The notes beneath the pieces are model-generated. The model was given only the letters and a program-made list of their open reading frames with translations. It made no database searches and was not told the origin of the DNA. A stretch of 64,000 bases of DNA, from contig JADYXZ010000019.1 in the NCBI GenBank assembly GCA_020853885.1, positions 434,001-498,000 on the forward strand. Direction: 5' to 3'. Position 1 is the stretch's first letter, and each line of letters begins with the position of its first letter. A program made the translations under genes and the position numbers. Origin of the DNA: Bradyrhizobiaceae bacterium (GTDB lineage Bacteria; Pseudomonadota; Alphaproteobacteria; Rhizobiales; Xanthobacteraceae). Below, piece by piece: positions 43,040 to 52,929 of the stretch.

Positions 43040-43336
43040 CTAGGCCCGCGATCCCGTGAACGGGAAGCTGCCGAACATCGCGGTCGCCGCCTTGCCGCTG
43101 ATCTTGTCGCCGTCGATCTCGGCGGAGAAATCGAGGTCCATCGGCATCGGGTTGGTGATCGACACCTTCCACGAGACCTGATTGCCGCTCACGGCGCCGT
43201 CCGCGATCTGCGTCGCGTCCGCGCCTTCCGACTGCGTGCCCGTGAGCTTGTCGCCCTCTGCCTTGAGAACGAGCGTCGAGTTGCGGGTGCCCATGGGGGT
43301 TTCGATTGCGATGTTCCAGGTGCCGTCGATGGCCAT
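43040..43336 (-). CDS. small beta-rich hypothetical protein
   Basis: 98 residues with alternating beta strands: MAIDGTWNIAIETPMGTRNSTLVL, KAEGDKLTGTQS, GAVSGNQVSWKVSIT, DGDKISGKAATAMFG. No signal peptide; eight or so strands make a lipocalin-like or fatty-acid-binding-like barrel likely. Short proteins of this W-x-I-x-x-x-TPMG type are common in alphaproteobacteria without known function. It lies 99 bases from the divergent agmatinase gene. Confidence 0.7.
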   Translation of the reverse strand: MAIDGTWNIAIETPMGTRNSTLVLKAEGDKLTGTQSEGADATQIADGAVSGNQVSWKVSITNPMPMDLDFSAEIDGDKISGKAATAMFGSFPFTGSRA

Positions 43337-43435
43337 GGGAAAACTCCATTTTCAATGTGTTGGCGCGAGACTATACGGGCACATATCTCGCGGCAATGAC
43401 GCCGGGTCTGGTAAAAAGCAGCACGAGGATCACGC

Positions 43436-44398
43436 ATGGCCAACCCGCCGCAGCGCCCGACCGACAACGCCTTCGCCGGCGAGAGCCTCTATGGCGGGGC
43501 GCAGGAGCCGACCTATTCCGGCGCGCTCTCCTTCATGCGCCGGCGCTATGCGCGCGAGCTGCAGGGCGTCGATCTCGTCGTCTGGGGCATCCCCTTTGAT
43601 TCCGCGACGTCGAATCGTCCGGGCGCCCGCTTCGGCCCGCAGGCGATCCGCCGCGCCTCGGCGATCCTCGACGGCGATCCGCAATATCCGTTCGCATTCG
43701 ATCCTTACGAGCGCCTGGCGGTGATCGACTGGGGCGATTGCGGCATCGATCACGGCCGCGTCGATCTCGTCCCGGCAGTCGTTGAATCGCAGGCGGCTGC
43801 GATCGTCGCCGCGGGCCCCATGCTGCTCACCCTCGGCGGCGATCACTCGGCCACGTATTCCCTGCTGAAGGCGCACGCGGCGAAGCACGGGCCGCTCGCG
43901 CTCGTGCAGTTCGACGCCCATCAGGACACCTGGAATCCGGCGCCCGACCGCATCGACCACGGCTCCTTCGTTGCGCGCGCCGTGAGCGACGGCCTGATCG
44001 ATGCCGAGCGTTCGATCCAGATCGGCATCCGCACGCACGCGCCGGCCACCTTCGGCGTTGAGATCGTTTTCGGCCATGAGATAGCGACCCTCGGCCTTGC
44101 GGCGGTGGTCGAGAAAATTCTTCGCCGGGCCGGGCAGGGGCCGGCCTATCTCTCCTTCGACATCGACGCGCTCGATCCCGCGTTTGCGCCCGGCACCGGC
44201 ACGCCGGTTGCGGGCGGCCTGACGACGCGCGAGGCGATGATGCTGCTCCGCGCGCTTGGCCCCGTCGATTTCGTCGGCTTCGACGTGATGGAAGTCTCCC
44301 CGCCCTACGACCACGCCGACATCACCGCGCTCGCCGGCGCCACCATGGCGATGACGATGATCGGTCTCGTCGCGGAGAAGCGGCGCGCCAGGGGTTGA
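43436..44398 (+). CDS. speB: agmatinase (ureohydrolase)
   Basis: 320 residues. Mn-dependent ureohydrolase producing putrescine and urea from agmatine. Metal-binding motifs GGDHSATYSL, QFDAHQDTW and SFDIDALDPAFAPGTGTP are intact; these give the His and Asp ligands. Other ureohydrolases (guanidinobutyrase, proclavaminate amidinohydrolase) share the motifs, so the substrate is inferred. The ATG at 43436 has GAGG about 9 bases upstream. The gene converges with sugE (2 bases apart). Confidence 0.88.
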   Translation: MANPPQRPTDNAFAGESLYGGAQEPTYSGALSFMRRRYARELQGVDLVVWGIPFDSATSNRPGARFGPQAIRRASAILDGDPQYPFAFDPYERLAVIDWGDCGIDHGRVDLVPAVVESQAAAIVAAGPMLLTLGGDHSATYSLLKAHAAKHGPLALVQFDAHQDTWNPAPDRIDHGSFVARAVSDGLIDAERSIQIGIRTHAPATFGVEIVFGHEIATLGLAAVVEKILRRAGQGPAYLSFDIDALDPAFAPGTGTPVAGGLTTREAMMLLRALGPVDFVGFDVMEVSPPYDHADITALAGATMAMTMIGLVAEKRRARG

Positions 44399-44400
44399 GC

Positions 44401-44718
44401 TCAGGTCGACGTGAGCTTCAGGCCGACGATGCCGGCAAGAATGAGCAGGATGCTCGCGAGCTTGGCGGCGGTCGCGGCCTCGCCGAACAGCACGATGCCA
44501 AGGATCGCCGTTCCGGCAATGCCGATGCCCGTCCAGATTGCGTAAGCCGGCCCGACCGGCAACGACGACAGCGCAAGCCCGAGCAGCGCGAGGCTCGCCG
44601 CCATGCTTGCCAGGGTGAGGATTGTCGGAACGAGGCGCGTGAATCCGGCGGTGTATTTCAGGCCGATCGCCCAGCCGATTTCGAGCAGGCCGGCGGAGAA
44701 CAGATAAACCCACGCCAT
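44401..44718 (-). CDS. sugE: SMR-family quaternary ammonium/guanidinium exporter
   Basis: 105 residues, four membrane helices. The key glutamate is in [18 protein letters not shown] (Glu near residue 13), and the [19 protein letters not shown] helix 3 segment matches the SugE/Gdx subfamily rather than EmrE (GDX exports guanidinium). The ATG at 44718 follows GGAGGTCTGGG. It is convergent with agmatinase, an interesting pairing as both concern guanidine-type compounds, although no co-regulation can be shown. Confidence 0.87.
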   Translation of the reverse strand: MAWVYLFSAGLLEIGWAIGLKYTAGFTRLVPTILTLASMAASLALLGLALSSLPVGPAYAIWTGIGIAGTAILGIVLFGEAATAAKLASILLILAGIVGLKLTST

Positions 44719-44898
44719 CCCAGACCTCCAAGTCCGTGGCAGGGTCGTCCCTGACATTGTGAGGAAAGAACGCGGCCGTCCGCGCCGACCTTTAAATAGG
44801 CATGCGTTTCAGCGTGTCAACGACGGCAGTGTCTGCGTATGCCGCGCTTCCGCGCGCCGCTCGATTGCTGTATTCCTCCGCCTCCGCAGGAGGCCACG

Positions 44899-45978
44899 AT
44901 GGCAGAGCCCAGGAAGACCCGCAGTTCCGCCACCACGGCGGAGATCGCCGTGCTCGGTGCGTCCGGCTACACGGGCGCGGAGCTCGTGCGCCTGCTGCTG
45001 CGGCACCCGAAGGTCGCGATCAAGGGGCTGACCGCCGACCGCAAGGCAGGGCAGGCGATGAGCGCCGTCTTCCCGCAGTTCGTCGGCTTCGACCTGCCGA
45101 AGCTCGTCACCATCGAGGATCTCGATCCGGGTGCGTTCGATCTCATCTTCTGCGCGCTGCCGCACGCGACGACGCAGGCGGTGATCAAGAACGTTCTCGA
45201 AAAGGTGCCGGAGCAGAAGATCGTCGATCTCTCGGCGGATTTCCGCCTGAGCGATCCCGCGGCCTACGAAAAGTGGTACGGCCACCCGCATCAGGCAATC
45301 GAACTGCAGGCCAGGGCCGTCTATGGCCTCGTCGAGATTTACCGCGACGAGATCAGGGAGGCGCGGCTTGTCGCCAACCCCGGCTGCTTCACCACGACCT
45401 CGATTCTCGCGATCGTGCCGCTGATCGAGGCGGGCGCGATCAATCCCGACGAGATCGTGATCGACAGCAAGACCGGCATGACCGGCGCCGGCCGCGGCGC
45501 CAGGGAGAACATGCTGTTCTCCGAAGTGTCCGAGGGCATCCACGCCTACGGCGTCGCGCATCACCGGCACATGGCCGAGCTCGACCAGGAATTCTCGCGC
45601 GCCGCCAACCGGCCGGTGACGCCGACCTTCACGCCGCATCTTGCGCCGATGAACCGCGGCATCTACGCGACGCATTATGTGCGCACGGAAGGCAAGACGA
45701 CCGTCGAGCAGATTCACCGGGTGCTCGCCGACTTCTACAAGAGCGAGCCGTTCGTGCAGGTGCTGCCGATGGGCGAGGTGCCGCAATCGCGGCACGTGCG
45801 CGGCTCCAACCACGTGCAGATCGGCGTGATCGCCGACCGCATCGCCGGACGCGCCATCGTCATCTCCACGCTCGACAACCTCGTGAAGGGCGCCTCCGGC
45901 CAGGCCGTGCAGAACATGAACCTGATGCTCGGCTACCCGGAAACGATGGGCCTCGAGCAACTCGCACTGTTTCCGTAA
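44899..45978 (+). CDS. argC: N-acetyl-gamma-glutamyl-phosphate reductase
   Basis: 359 residues; third step of arginine synthesis (NADPH-dependent reduction). The NAD(P) motif GASGYTGAELVRLLLRHP, the active-site cysteine VANPGCFTTTSI and the catalytic histidine HRHMAEL are present. The ATG at 44899 with GCAGGAGG upstream is clear. ArgC of this short type (about 345-360) is usual. There are no other arg genes in the window. Confidence 0.95.
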   Translation: MAEPRKTRSSATTAEIAVLGASGYTGAELVRLLLRHPKVAIKGLTADRKAGQAMSAVFPQFVGFDLPKLVTIEDLDPGAFDLIFCALPHATTQAVIKNVLEKVPEQKIVDLSADFRLSDPAAYEKWYGHPHQAIELQARAVYGLVEIYRDEIREARLVANPGCFTTTSILAIVPLIEAGAINPDEIVIDSKTGMTGAGRGARENMLFSEVSEGIHAYGVAHHRHMAELDQEFSRAANRPVTPTFTPHLAPMNRGIYATHYVRTEGKTTVEQIHRVLADFYKSEPFVQVLPMGEVPQSRHVRGSNHVQIGVIADRIAGRAIVISTLDNLVKGASGQAVQNMNLMLGYPETMGLEQLALFP

Positions 45979-46267
45979 GCGCTGTATGGGTACCGAAGTG
46001 CCGTTGACGTGCCGCTTGGTTAATCCGCGGCGCGCCCGCGGTTTTGTGAAGGCGTTCGCCGATAATAAATTTTCAATGCGCCGCGCCTGCGCATTCCGTG
46101 CGGCTCTGGCGGTTTCGATCCACGGAATCGGAGGTATCCCCAGCGCCCGCGCTCGTGAGTGGCGGTTCCCGCGCGCACCGCGAGTGCGCCGTCCCGTAAC
46201 CCCGTATTGAATAATTTTAGCGACTTTCACCGTCTGGAATTAGCGTTTCGGACCTAATACTTGCGCA
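45979..46267. other. intergenic region between argC and EAL gene
   Basis: About 290 bases with no convincing gene. An AATAATAAATTTTCAATGC patch near 46060 and an AATAATTTTAGCGA patch near 46209 are AT-rich and could be promoter or start of transcription for the EAL gene. I see no terminator for argC. Confidence 0.4.
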
Positions 46268-47161
46268 ATGAAATCGAAGTCGCACCGCCGAAGAGTCTCG
46301 CCGATGGACTGGCCGTTGCCGGGCCCGGACGGATTCGACCTCGAGCGGGTGCTGCGCCAGGACCGGATCGAATTCTGGTACCAGCCCAAGATCGACCTGC
46401 GGAAGAAGCGGCTGGCCGGCGTCGAGGTGTTCGCGCGCTTCTGCGACAGCGACGGAAACATCATCCCCGGCGCGGAGCTCATTTCCGGCGCATCCGATCG
46501 CGTGCTGGTCAGCCTGACCGAGCGCGCGCTGCTCCGCACGCTGAAGACGAGCGCCAATCTGCTCGAGATCGGCATCGACGTGCGTTTCGCCGTCAATGCC
46601 AATGTCGCGGCGCTCGTGCGCCTGCCGCTCGCCGAGATGGTGCAGAAGTATCATCTGCCCAAGCGCAAGGGCGCGAGCGTGATCTTCGACGTGACGGAGA
46701 AAGAGGTGCTCGGCAGCCACGACAAGATGCGCAGAGTGTCGCTCGATCTCGGCAGGGACGGGCTCTGCATCGCCATCGATGATTTCGGCGCCGCGCTTCT
46801 CTCGATTGCGCAGGAAGAAGAGGCTTACGGGAAAATCGAGCAGACCTTCGACGCGATCCGGAAGCTCGGCAACATCCGCTTCGCCGAGATGAAGCTCGAC
46901 CGCACGCTGGTGCGGAACTGCAGCGACAGTCCCGACCGGCAGAAGGTGTGCGAATACATCATCAAAATGACGCACGAGTTCGGCGCCAATGCCGTCGCAG
47001 TCGGCATCGAGAACGCGAACGACCTGGAGACGCTCAAGCGTCTCGGCTGCGACATCGGCCAAGGCTTCCTGTTCGGCCGGCCGATGACCGAGGACGAATT
47101 GCTCGTGCTGCTGTGGGAGCGCGCCGCCGGTGCAAAGAAGAAGGCGGCGCACGCGGTCTAG
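46268..47161 (+). CDS. EAL domain protein (c-di-GMP phosphodiesterase-like, variant motif)
   Basis: 297 residues with a single EAL domain. The first motif reads GVEVFAR in place of EALxR, keeping the Glu but with V and F; downstream FAVNANVAALVRLP gives the Asn, VIFDVTE replaces LEITE, IAIDDFGAA keeps the metal Asp pair, MKLDR the Lys, and GIEN the last Glu. Metal and base residues are mostly present but the shape is atypical, so activity may be reduced or the protein may bind c-di-GMP only. No N-terminal sensor. Opposes the two GGDEF proteins of the window in function. Confidence 0.82.
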   Translation: MKSKSHRRRVSPMDWPLPGPDGFDLERVLRQDRIEFWYQPKIDLRKKRLAGVEVFARFCDSDGNIIPGAELISGASDRVLVSLTERALLRTLKTSANLLEIGIDVRFAVNANVAALVRLPLAEMVQKYHLPKRKGASVIFDVTEKEVLGSHDKMRRVSLDLGRDGLCIAIDDFGAALLSIAQEEEAYGKIEQTFDAIRKLGNIRFAEMKLDRTLVRNCSDSPDRQKVCEYIIKMTHEFGANAVAVGIENANDLETLKRLGCDIGQGFLFGRPMTEDELLVLLWERAAGAKKKAAHAV

Positions 47162-47226
47162 CTATACGCCATGCGCGACTCGAAGTACGAATTTCCGTTC
47201 CTCGCGCTCTTCCTGCAGGATTCGCC

Positions 47227-47931
47227 ATGCCTCCATTGAAAATGTCTCGACGTCGTTTGTTCGGCGCGCTGGCAGGCGGTTGCGCCTCGCTTCCCGCGCT
47301 CGCATTTTCAGCGCCTGTCGCGGCCGCGGGCGTCCCCAAAACCGGTTTGGGTCCCGGCGAGGCGCTTGCACGCCTTAAGGAAGGCAATGCGGTATTTGTC
47401 AAAGGCGGCGCGTGCGTGCCGGCTGGCGGCGAAAGGATCGCGCCGCTGGCGGCGGGACAGGCGCCGTTTGCGGCAATCGTCGGTTGCTCGGATTCGCGCA
47501 CGCCGCCCGAGCTTGTGTTCAACACGGGGCTCGGCGAGCTTTTTATCGTGCGGGTGGCCGGCAATACGGTGGACCGCGCGGGGCGTGGCTCGCTCGAATA
47601 CGCGGTGGTGGTGCTCGGCGTGCCGCTCGTTGTGGTGCTCGGCCACAGCGGTTGCGGCGCCGTGGAAGCCGCCGTCAAGATCGTAACCGAAAAGGCTTCC
47701 TATCCCGGTGCGATCGGAGACATGGTGCAGCCGATCGTCCCCGCGGTCCGTAAGGCAAGGACTGCCGGCGGCGACCTGGTGGCGGGTTCGGTGCGCGGCA
47801 ACGTGGTCGACACCGTCGATCAGTTGAAACGTTCGGAGAAAACGCTCTCCGATCCGTTCCGTGCCGGCAAGCTGCAGATCGTCGGCGGCATCTACGATCT
47901 CGCGACGGGAGCCGTTGCGTTTATCGCCTGA
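47227..47931 (+). CDS. beta-class carbonic anhydrase, Tat-exported
   Basis: 234 residues. A twin-arginine signal (MSRRRLFGALAGG, cleaved near AAA-GVP) precedes a beta carbonic anhydrase with the zinc ligands in VGCSDSRTPPE (Cys) and LGHSGCGAVE (His, Cys). Export as a folded zinc enzyme to the periplasm is indicated. It hydrates CO2. A 65-base gap separates it from the EAL gene, and it converges on phaC. Periplasmic beta carbonic anhydrases are known but less common than cytoplasmic ones. Confidence 0.9.
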   Translation: MPPLKMSRRRLFGALAGGCASLPALAFSAPVAAAGVPKTGLGPGEALARLKEGNAVFVKGGACVPAGGERIAPLAAGQAPFAAIVGCSDSRTPPELVFNTGLGELFIVRVAGNTVDRAGRGSLEYAVVVLGVPLVVVLGHSGCGAVEAAVKIVTEKASYPGAIGDMVQPIVPAVRKARTAGGDLVAGSVRGNVVDTVDQLKRSEKTLSDPFRAGKLQIVGGIYDLATGAVAFIA

Positions 47932-47947
47932 CGCCCGGCGCTGATAA

Positions 47948-49744
47948 TTACGACTGCACTTTCACGTAACGCCCCGGTGCATCCTCGATCGGCTTGAGCT
48001 TGCCGCCGCCCGGCTCGCGCGCGGCCACGCGCCGCGGGTCGTGCTTCTTGAGCCAGGCGAACCAGTCCGGCCACCAGGAGCCTTGACGCTCCTTGGCCTT
48101 GGCGATCCAGGCGTTGAGGTCGCCGCTGGCCTTGCCGCCGGTCCAGTACTGATACTTCTTCTTGTTCGGCGGATTGACGACGCCGGCGATGTGGCCCGAG
48201 CCCGTCAGCACGAAGCGCACCGGCCCGCCGAAGAACTTCGAGCCGAGAAAGACGGACTTTGCCGGCGCGATGTGATCCTCGCGCGTCGCGAGGTTATAGA
48301 CCGGCAGTTTGGTCTTCTTCAGGTCGATCCGGACGCCGGCTAGCTCCATCTCGCCTTTGGACAGCTTGTTATCGAGATAGCAGTTGCGCAGGTAGTAGGA
48401 GTGGTTCGCCGCCGGCAGCCGCGTGGAATCCGAATTCCAGAACAGGAGGTCGAACGGGAAGGGCGCCTTGCCGCGCATGTAGTTGTTGATGACGTAGGGC
48501 CAGATCAGGTCGTTGGCGCGCAGCATGTTGAACGCGGTCGCCATCTTGCCGGCGTCGAGATAGCCGAGCTCCTGCATCCGGCGCTCGATCCATTTGAGCT
48601 GGTCCTCGTCGACGAACACCTTGAGATCGCCCGCATGGGTGAAGTCGACCTGCGTCGCGAGGAAGGTGGCGCTTGCCGCCCGGTCCTCGCCCTTGGCGGC
48701 GAGCCAGCCGAGCGTCGCAGCGAGCAGCGTGCCGCCGACGCAGTAGCCCACCATGTGCGCCTTGGCTTCGCCGGTGACGGCCCGCACCTGATCGAGCGCG
48801 GTCAGCACGCCCTCGCGCATGTAGTGCTCGAAGCCCTTGTCGGCGAGCCGCGCATCCGGGTTGACCCAGGAGACCACGAACACCGTCAGTCCCTGATCCA
48901 CCGCCCACTTGATGAGCGATTTCTCCGGCGTGAGGTCGAGCACGTAGAACTTGTTGATCCAGGGCGGCACGATGAGGAGCGGCAGCGCCAGCACCTCCGC
49001 CGTCGACGGCGCGTACTGGATGAGCTGCATCAGCTCGTTCTCGAAGATCACCTTGCCCGGCGTGGTCGCCAGGTTGCGGCCGACCTCGAACTTGCTCGGA
49101 TCGGTCTGCCGGATCTTCAGCTCGCCGCCGCCGGCCTGGATGTCCTCGGCGAGCATCTTCAGTCCGCGCGCGAGATTCTCGGCGTTCGACTCGAAGGTCT
49201 CGCGCAGCAGCGCCGGGTTCGTCAGCACGAAGTTCGACGGCGACACCGCGCCTGCGATCTGCCGCACGTAGAATTCTGCCTTGTGGCGCGTGTGCTCGTC
49301 GAGCCCTTCGGCTTCGCGCACCATCCGTTCGGCCCAGTCGGTGGTGGCAAGATAGGTCTGCCTTAGCGTGTCGAAGAACGGGTTCTGCGACCACTCGGGA
49401 TCGGCGAAGCGCTTGTCCTTGATCTCCTGCTTGGCTTCGGTCGGCTCGCCGGCGAGGTGCTTCACCGAATTCGACCAGATGTCGAGATACGCCTTCATCA
49501 GGCTCGACTGCGCTTCGAGCGTGCGCTTGGGATCGGCAAGCCAGTATTCGGCCACCTGACCGATTGTCTTCACGGCATCGGTCATCTGCTCCGCGAGTTC
49601 ATCCGAGAGCTTGCCGTCCTCGCGCGGCTTCAGGTAGGCGGCGAGCGCCCGCCCGCCTTCCTCGATCATGCGGGCGAGGTTCTGGGCGAACGCCTCGGGG
49701 TCGGCCGGTACCGGCGTCTTCGGACCCTCTTCGGTGCCGTGCAT
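47948..49744 (-). CDS. phaC: class I poly(3-hydroxyalkanoate) synthase
   Basis: 598 residues; polymerises hydroxyacyl-CoA into PHA on granules. The lipase-like box GYCVGG has the nucleophile cysteine at residue 335, the late [12 protein letters not shown] supplies the catalytic histidine, and [15 protein letters not shown] and [15 protein letters not shown] are family-typical stretches. Length fits class I. There is no phaA or phaB next to it; phasin lies 7.6 kb away. It ends 16 bases from the convergent carbonic anhydrase gene. Confidence 0.96.
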   Translation of the reverse strand: MHGTEEGPKTPVPADPEAFAQNLARMIEEGGRALAAYLKPREDGKLSDELAEQMTDAVKTIGQVAEYWLADPKRTLEAQSSLMKAYLDIWSNSVKHLAGEPTEAKQEIKDKRFADPEWSQNPFFDTLRQTYLATTDWAERMVREAEGLDEHTRHKAEFYVRQIAGAVSPSNFVLTNPALLRETFESNAENLARGLKMLAEDIQAGGGELKIRQTDPSKFEVGRNLATTPGKVIFENELMQLIQYAPSTAEVLALPLLIVPPWINKFYVLDLTPEKSLIKWAVDQGLTVFVVSWVNPDARLADKGFEHYMREGVLTALDQVRAVTGEAKAHMVGYCVGGTLLAATLGWLAAKGEDRAASATFLATQVDFTHAGDLKVFVDEDQLKWIERRMQELGYLDAGKMATAFNMLRANDLIWPYVINNYMRGKAPFPFDLLFWNSDSTRLPAANHSYYLRNCYLDNKLSKGEMELAGVRIDLKKTKLPVYNLATREDHIAPAKSVFLGSKFFGGPVRFVLTGSGHIAGVVNPPNKKKYQYWTGGKASGDLNAWIAKAKERQGSWWPDWFAWLKKHDPRRVAAREPGGGKLKPIEDAPGRYVKVQS

Positions 49745-49957
49745 CGTTGCTCACCAGATCGTCTCGACTGCCTTCCAGCCCGCTCGCGGCGGGGCGTGGC
49801 TTCCCGCAGCGTCCTCAACGCACGCCATCATCGTAGAACTAGGTTAAATTGGCGTGCGCGCAACCGGCGCTTCCGGCGCCGCGGCAATCGCGCTTCCGCC
49901 ATATTAGGCGGCGACATCAGCCGTCGCCATAGATGGCATCGGCTAAGGAGCACGAAG

Positions 49958-50263
49958 TTGCGACAGTTTTGCGAGCGTGCACCGCAAAAGCAACGGCGGC
50001 GCCACAAATGGGTGGCCGCTGCTGCATGCGCCCTGCTGCTCGCTGGCTGTGCCGGGCAGGGGATCCTGCCCGAGACCCCCTTGCCGCCGGAGCCGCCGGG
50101 CCCCGCGCCCGCTTATCCGAGCTTCAATGCACCCGATACCGGCGACGACGAGGCCCGCCGCGTCCTCACCAATATCGAGCAGCAGGAATTGGAAGCCCAG
50201 TTGAGCAAGCTCGCCAAGGACCGGGAGAGCACGGTCAAACGCCGCATCGAACGCGCCAAATAG
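49958..50263 (+). CDS. small lipoprotein with coiled-coil tail, hypothetical
   Basis: 101 residues. A basic N-terminus (MRQFCERAPQKQRRR), a hydrophobic stretch with a lipobox (ALLLAGCAGQG), a proline-rich linker and a C-terminal helical region (IEQQELEAQLSKLAKDRESTVKRRIERAK) typical of coiled coils. Start is TTG at 49958 with AAGGAG 7 bases upstream. It precedes an aminotransferase by 95 bases. Function unknown; a small envelope lipoprotein seems likely. Confidence 0.7.
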   Translation: MRQFCERAPQKQRRRHKWVAAAACALLLAGCAGQGILPETPLPPEPPGPAPAYPSFNAPDTGDDEARRVLTNIEQQELEAQLSKLAKDRESTVKRRIERAK

Positions 50264-50358
50264 GGATAAATCTGCCCTCTACCGCCGCGCCGTTCGGTGC
50301 TATGAGAACCGCAAACAAGCCGGGACTGCGCCCGATTCCCGGCCAAGGACTTGAGACA

Positions 50359-51573
50359 ATGCAAGAATTTTATCGCATCCGCCGCCTGCCGCCCTACGTG
50401 TTCGAAAGCGTGAATCGGGTGAAGGCAGCCGCGCGGGCCAAGGGCGTCGACATCATCGACCTCGGCATGGGCAATCCGGACCTGCCGGCGCCCGCGCACG
50501 TCGTTGAAAAGCTGAAAGAGACGGTCGGCAAGCCACGCACGGACCGCTATTCGTCCTCGCGTGGCATTCCCGGTTTGCGCAAGGCGCAGGCCGCCTATTA
50601 CGGCCGCCGCTTCGGGGTGAAGTTGAATCCCGAAACGCAGGTGATCGCGACGCTCGGCTCCAAGGAAGGCTTCGCCAACATGGCGCAGGCGATCACGGCG
50701 CCCGGCGACCTCGTGCTGGTGCCGAATCCGTCCTATCCGATCCACGCGTTCGGCTTCCTGATGGCCGAGGGCGTGATCCGCTCGGTGCCGTGCGAGCCGG
50801 GGCCGGAATTCTTCTACGCGCTCGAGCGGGCCGTCATCCATTCGACGCCGAAGCCGATCGCGCTCGTGCTCTGCTATCCGTCGAACCCGACCGCCTGCAC
50901 CGCCGATCTCGATTTCTATCGCGACGTGGTGGCGTTCGCGAAGAAGCACGAGCTCATCGTGCTGTCCGATCTCGCTTACGCCGAAGTCTATTTCGAGGAC
51001 CCGCCGCCTTCGATCCTGCAGATCCCTGGCGCGATGGATGTCGCCGTGGAATTCACCTCGATGTCGAAGACCTTTTCCATGCCCGGCTGGCGCATGGGAT
51101 TTGCGGTCGGCAACGAACGCCTGATCGCGGCGTTGGCGCGCGTGAAGTCCTATCTCGACTACGGCGCCTTTACGCCCATTCAGGTGGCGGCGACCGCGGC
51201 GCTGAACGGTCCCGACGATTGCGTCAAGGAAATGCGCGCGATCTACAAGAAGCGCCGCGACGCGCTGGTGGAAAGCTTCGCGCGCGCCGGCTGGCCGATC
51301 CCGGCGCCGAAGGCATCGATGTTCGCCTGGGCGCCGCTGCCCGAGCGCTTCAAGGAGATCGGCAGCGTGAAGTTCGCCGAGCTCCTGATCGAGAAGGCGG
51401 AAGTCGCGGTCTCGCCCGGCATCGGCTTCGGCGAGCACGGCGAAGGCTATGTGCGCATCGCGCTCGTCGAGAACGAGCAGCGCATCCGCCAGGCCGCGCG
51501 CAACATGCGCCGCTTCCTCGACAGCGCCGACAAGCTTTTGCACAACGTCATTCCTCTCGCCGCACGCGGATAG
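50359..51573 (+). CDS. PLP-dependent aminotransferase (AlaC / LL-DAP aminotransferase-like)
   Basis: 404 residues, class I/II aminotransferase. PLP lysine in SMSKTFSMPGWRMGF (Lys about 237) and the surrounding IDLGMGNPDLPAP and YPSNPTACTADL motifs are clear. In Rhizobiales this gene sits directly before hom and is commonly annotated as alanine- or LL-diaminopimelate-type aminotransferase; the exact amino acid is not certain. The ATG at 50359 follows AAGGA. Followed after 21 bases by hom, likely one operon. Confidence 0.88.
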   Translation: MQEFYRIRRLPPYVFESVNRVKAAARAKGVDIIDLGMGNPDLPAPAHVVEKLKETVGKPRTDRYSSSRGIPGLRKAQAAYYGRRFGVKLNPETQVIATLGSKEGFANMAQAITAPGDLVLVPNPSYPIHAFGFLMAEGVIRSVPCEPGPEFFYALERAVIHSTPKPIALVLCYPSNPTACTADLDFYRDVVAFAKKHELIVLSDLAYAEVYFEDPPPSILQIPGAMDVAVEFTSMSKTFSMPGWRMGFAVGNERLIAALARVKSYLDYGAFTPIQVAATAALNGPDDCVKEMRAIYKKRRDALVESFARAGWPIPAPKASMFAWAPLPERFKEIGSVKFAELLIEKAEVAVSPGIGFGEHGEGYVRIALVENEQRIRQAARNMRRFLDSADKLLHNVIPLAARG

Positions 51574-51594
51574 CGGCGGCTTTCCGGTCTCGTC

Positions 51595-52917
51595 ATGGTG
51601 GCGCCGCTCAGGGTGGGTCTAGCCGGTTTGGGCACGGTCGGCTCGGCCGTGGTGAAGATGCTCGCGCAGTCGCGCGAGCAGCTCGCCGAGCGCGCGGGCC
51701 GCCCGCTCGAACTCGTCGCCTATGCCTCGAAGGACCCGCCGCGCGACAAGAGCGTCGATCTCACCGGGGCTCGCAAGGTCGCCGACCCGGTGGCGCTGGC
51801 AAAAGATCCGGACATCGACGTGTTCGTCGAGCTGATGGGCGGCGAGGGCGACCCGGCGAAGGCTTCGGTCGAGGCGGCGCTCGGCGGCGGCCGCGCGGTC
51901 GTCACCGCCAACAAGGCGCTGATCGCCAAGCACGGGAACGCACTCGCGCGGATCGCCGAAAAGAGCGGCGCCTCCTTCGCCTTCGAGGCGTCGGTCGGCG
52001 GCGGCATCCCCATCGTGAAGACGCTGCGCGAAGGGCTCGGCGGCGCGAAGATTTCGCGCGTGTACGGCATCCTCAACGGCACCTGCAACTACATCCTCAC
52101 GCAGATGCTGAAGGAGAACCGCTCCTTCGCCGACTGCCTGAAGGAAGCGCAGCGCCTCGGCTATGCGGAGGCCGATCCGACCTTCGACATCGGCGGCTTC
52201 GACACCGCGCACAAGATCGCAATCCTGACGAGCCTCGCCTTCGGCACCGAGATCGACACCGATGCCGTGCATGTCGAGGGCATCGAGAGCATCACGCTCG
52301 CCGACCTGCAGTCGGCGGACGAACTCGGCTACAAGATCAAGCTCCTCGGCGTCGCCACCCGCACCGAGGCCGGCATCGAGCAGCGCGTGCATCCGACCAT
52401 GGTGCCGAAAGGCTCCACCATCGGCGGCGTGGACGGCGTACTCAACGCGGTGGCGATCGACTCCGACATGATGGGGCTGACGCTGGTCGGGCCTGGCGCC
52501 GGCGGACCGGCCACCTCGTCGGCCGTGGTGGCGGATCTCGTGGATATCGCCCGCGGCCGCATCTCGCCGCCGCTCGGCCGCGCTGCGGCGCACCTGGCGA
52601 AGCCCAAGCGCGCGCCCATGCAGCGCCACGAAGGCGGCTACTACATTCGCCTCGCGGCGGTGGACCGGCCCGGCACCATGGCCGCCATAGCGAAGGCGAT
52701 GGCAGCGGAGAACATTTCGCTGGAATCGATTGTGCAACGCCACGACAACAGCCGCCCGCACGGCGGCGACGACCCGAGGAGTGCGGCCGGTCCTGCCCCT
52801 GTCATCCTGATCACCTATGCTACGACCGAGGACGCGGTCCGCCGCGCCCTTGCGACGATTGAGCGCGAGGGCGTGGTTGCGGAAGCGCCGCAAATGATCC
52901 GTATAGAGAAAAGCTGA
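51595..52917 (+). CDS. hom: homoserine dehydrogenase
   Basis: 440 residues; reduces aspartate semialdehyde to homoserine for threonine and methionine synthesis. The NAD(P) motif GLAGLGTVGSAVV, the VTANKALIA segment, the active-site region GGGIPIVKTLREGL and the GILNGTCNYILTQM stretch are present; a C-terminal ACT domain (AVDRPGTMAAIAKAMA) points to feedback regulation by threonine. Coupled closely to the upstream aminotransferase and the downstream glpX gene (12 bases). Confidence 0.95.
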   Translation: MVAPLRVGLAGLGTVGSAVVKMLAQSREQLAERAGRPLELVAYASKDPPRDKSVDLTGARKVADPVALAKDPDIDVFVELMGGEGDPAKASVEAALGGGRAVVTANKALIAKHGNALARIAEKSGASFAFEASVGGGIPIVKTLREGLGGAKISRVYGILNGTCNYILTQMLKENRSFADCLKEAQRLGYAEADPTFDIGGFDTAHKIAILTSLAFGTEIDTDAVHVEGIESITLADLQSADELGYKIKLLGVATRTEAGIEQRVHPTMVPKGSTIGGVDGVLNAVAIDSDMMGLTLVGPGAGGPATSSAVVADLVDIARGRISPPLGRAAAHLAKPKRAPMQRHEGGYYIRLAAVDRPGTMAAIAKAMAAENISLESIVQRHDNSRPHGGDDPRSAAGPAPVILITYATTEDAVRRALATIEREGVVAEAPQMIRIEKS

Positions 52918-52929
52918 AGGGGAAGCGAC

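Noticed and set aside
50113-51543. 476-codon minus-strand frame opposite the aminotransferase
   Set aside because: Antisense shadow of an aminotransferase with all its motifs.
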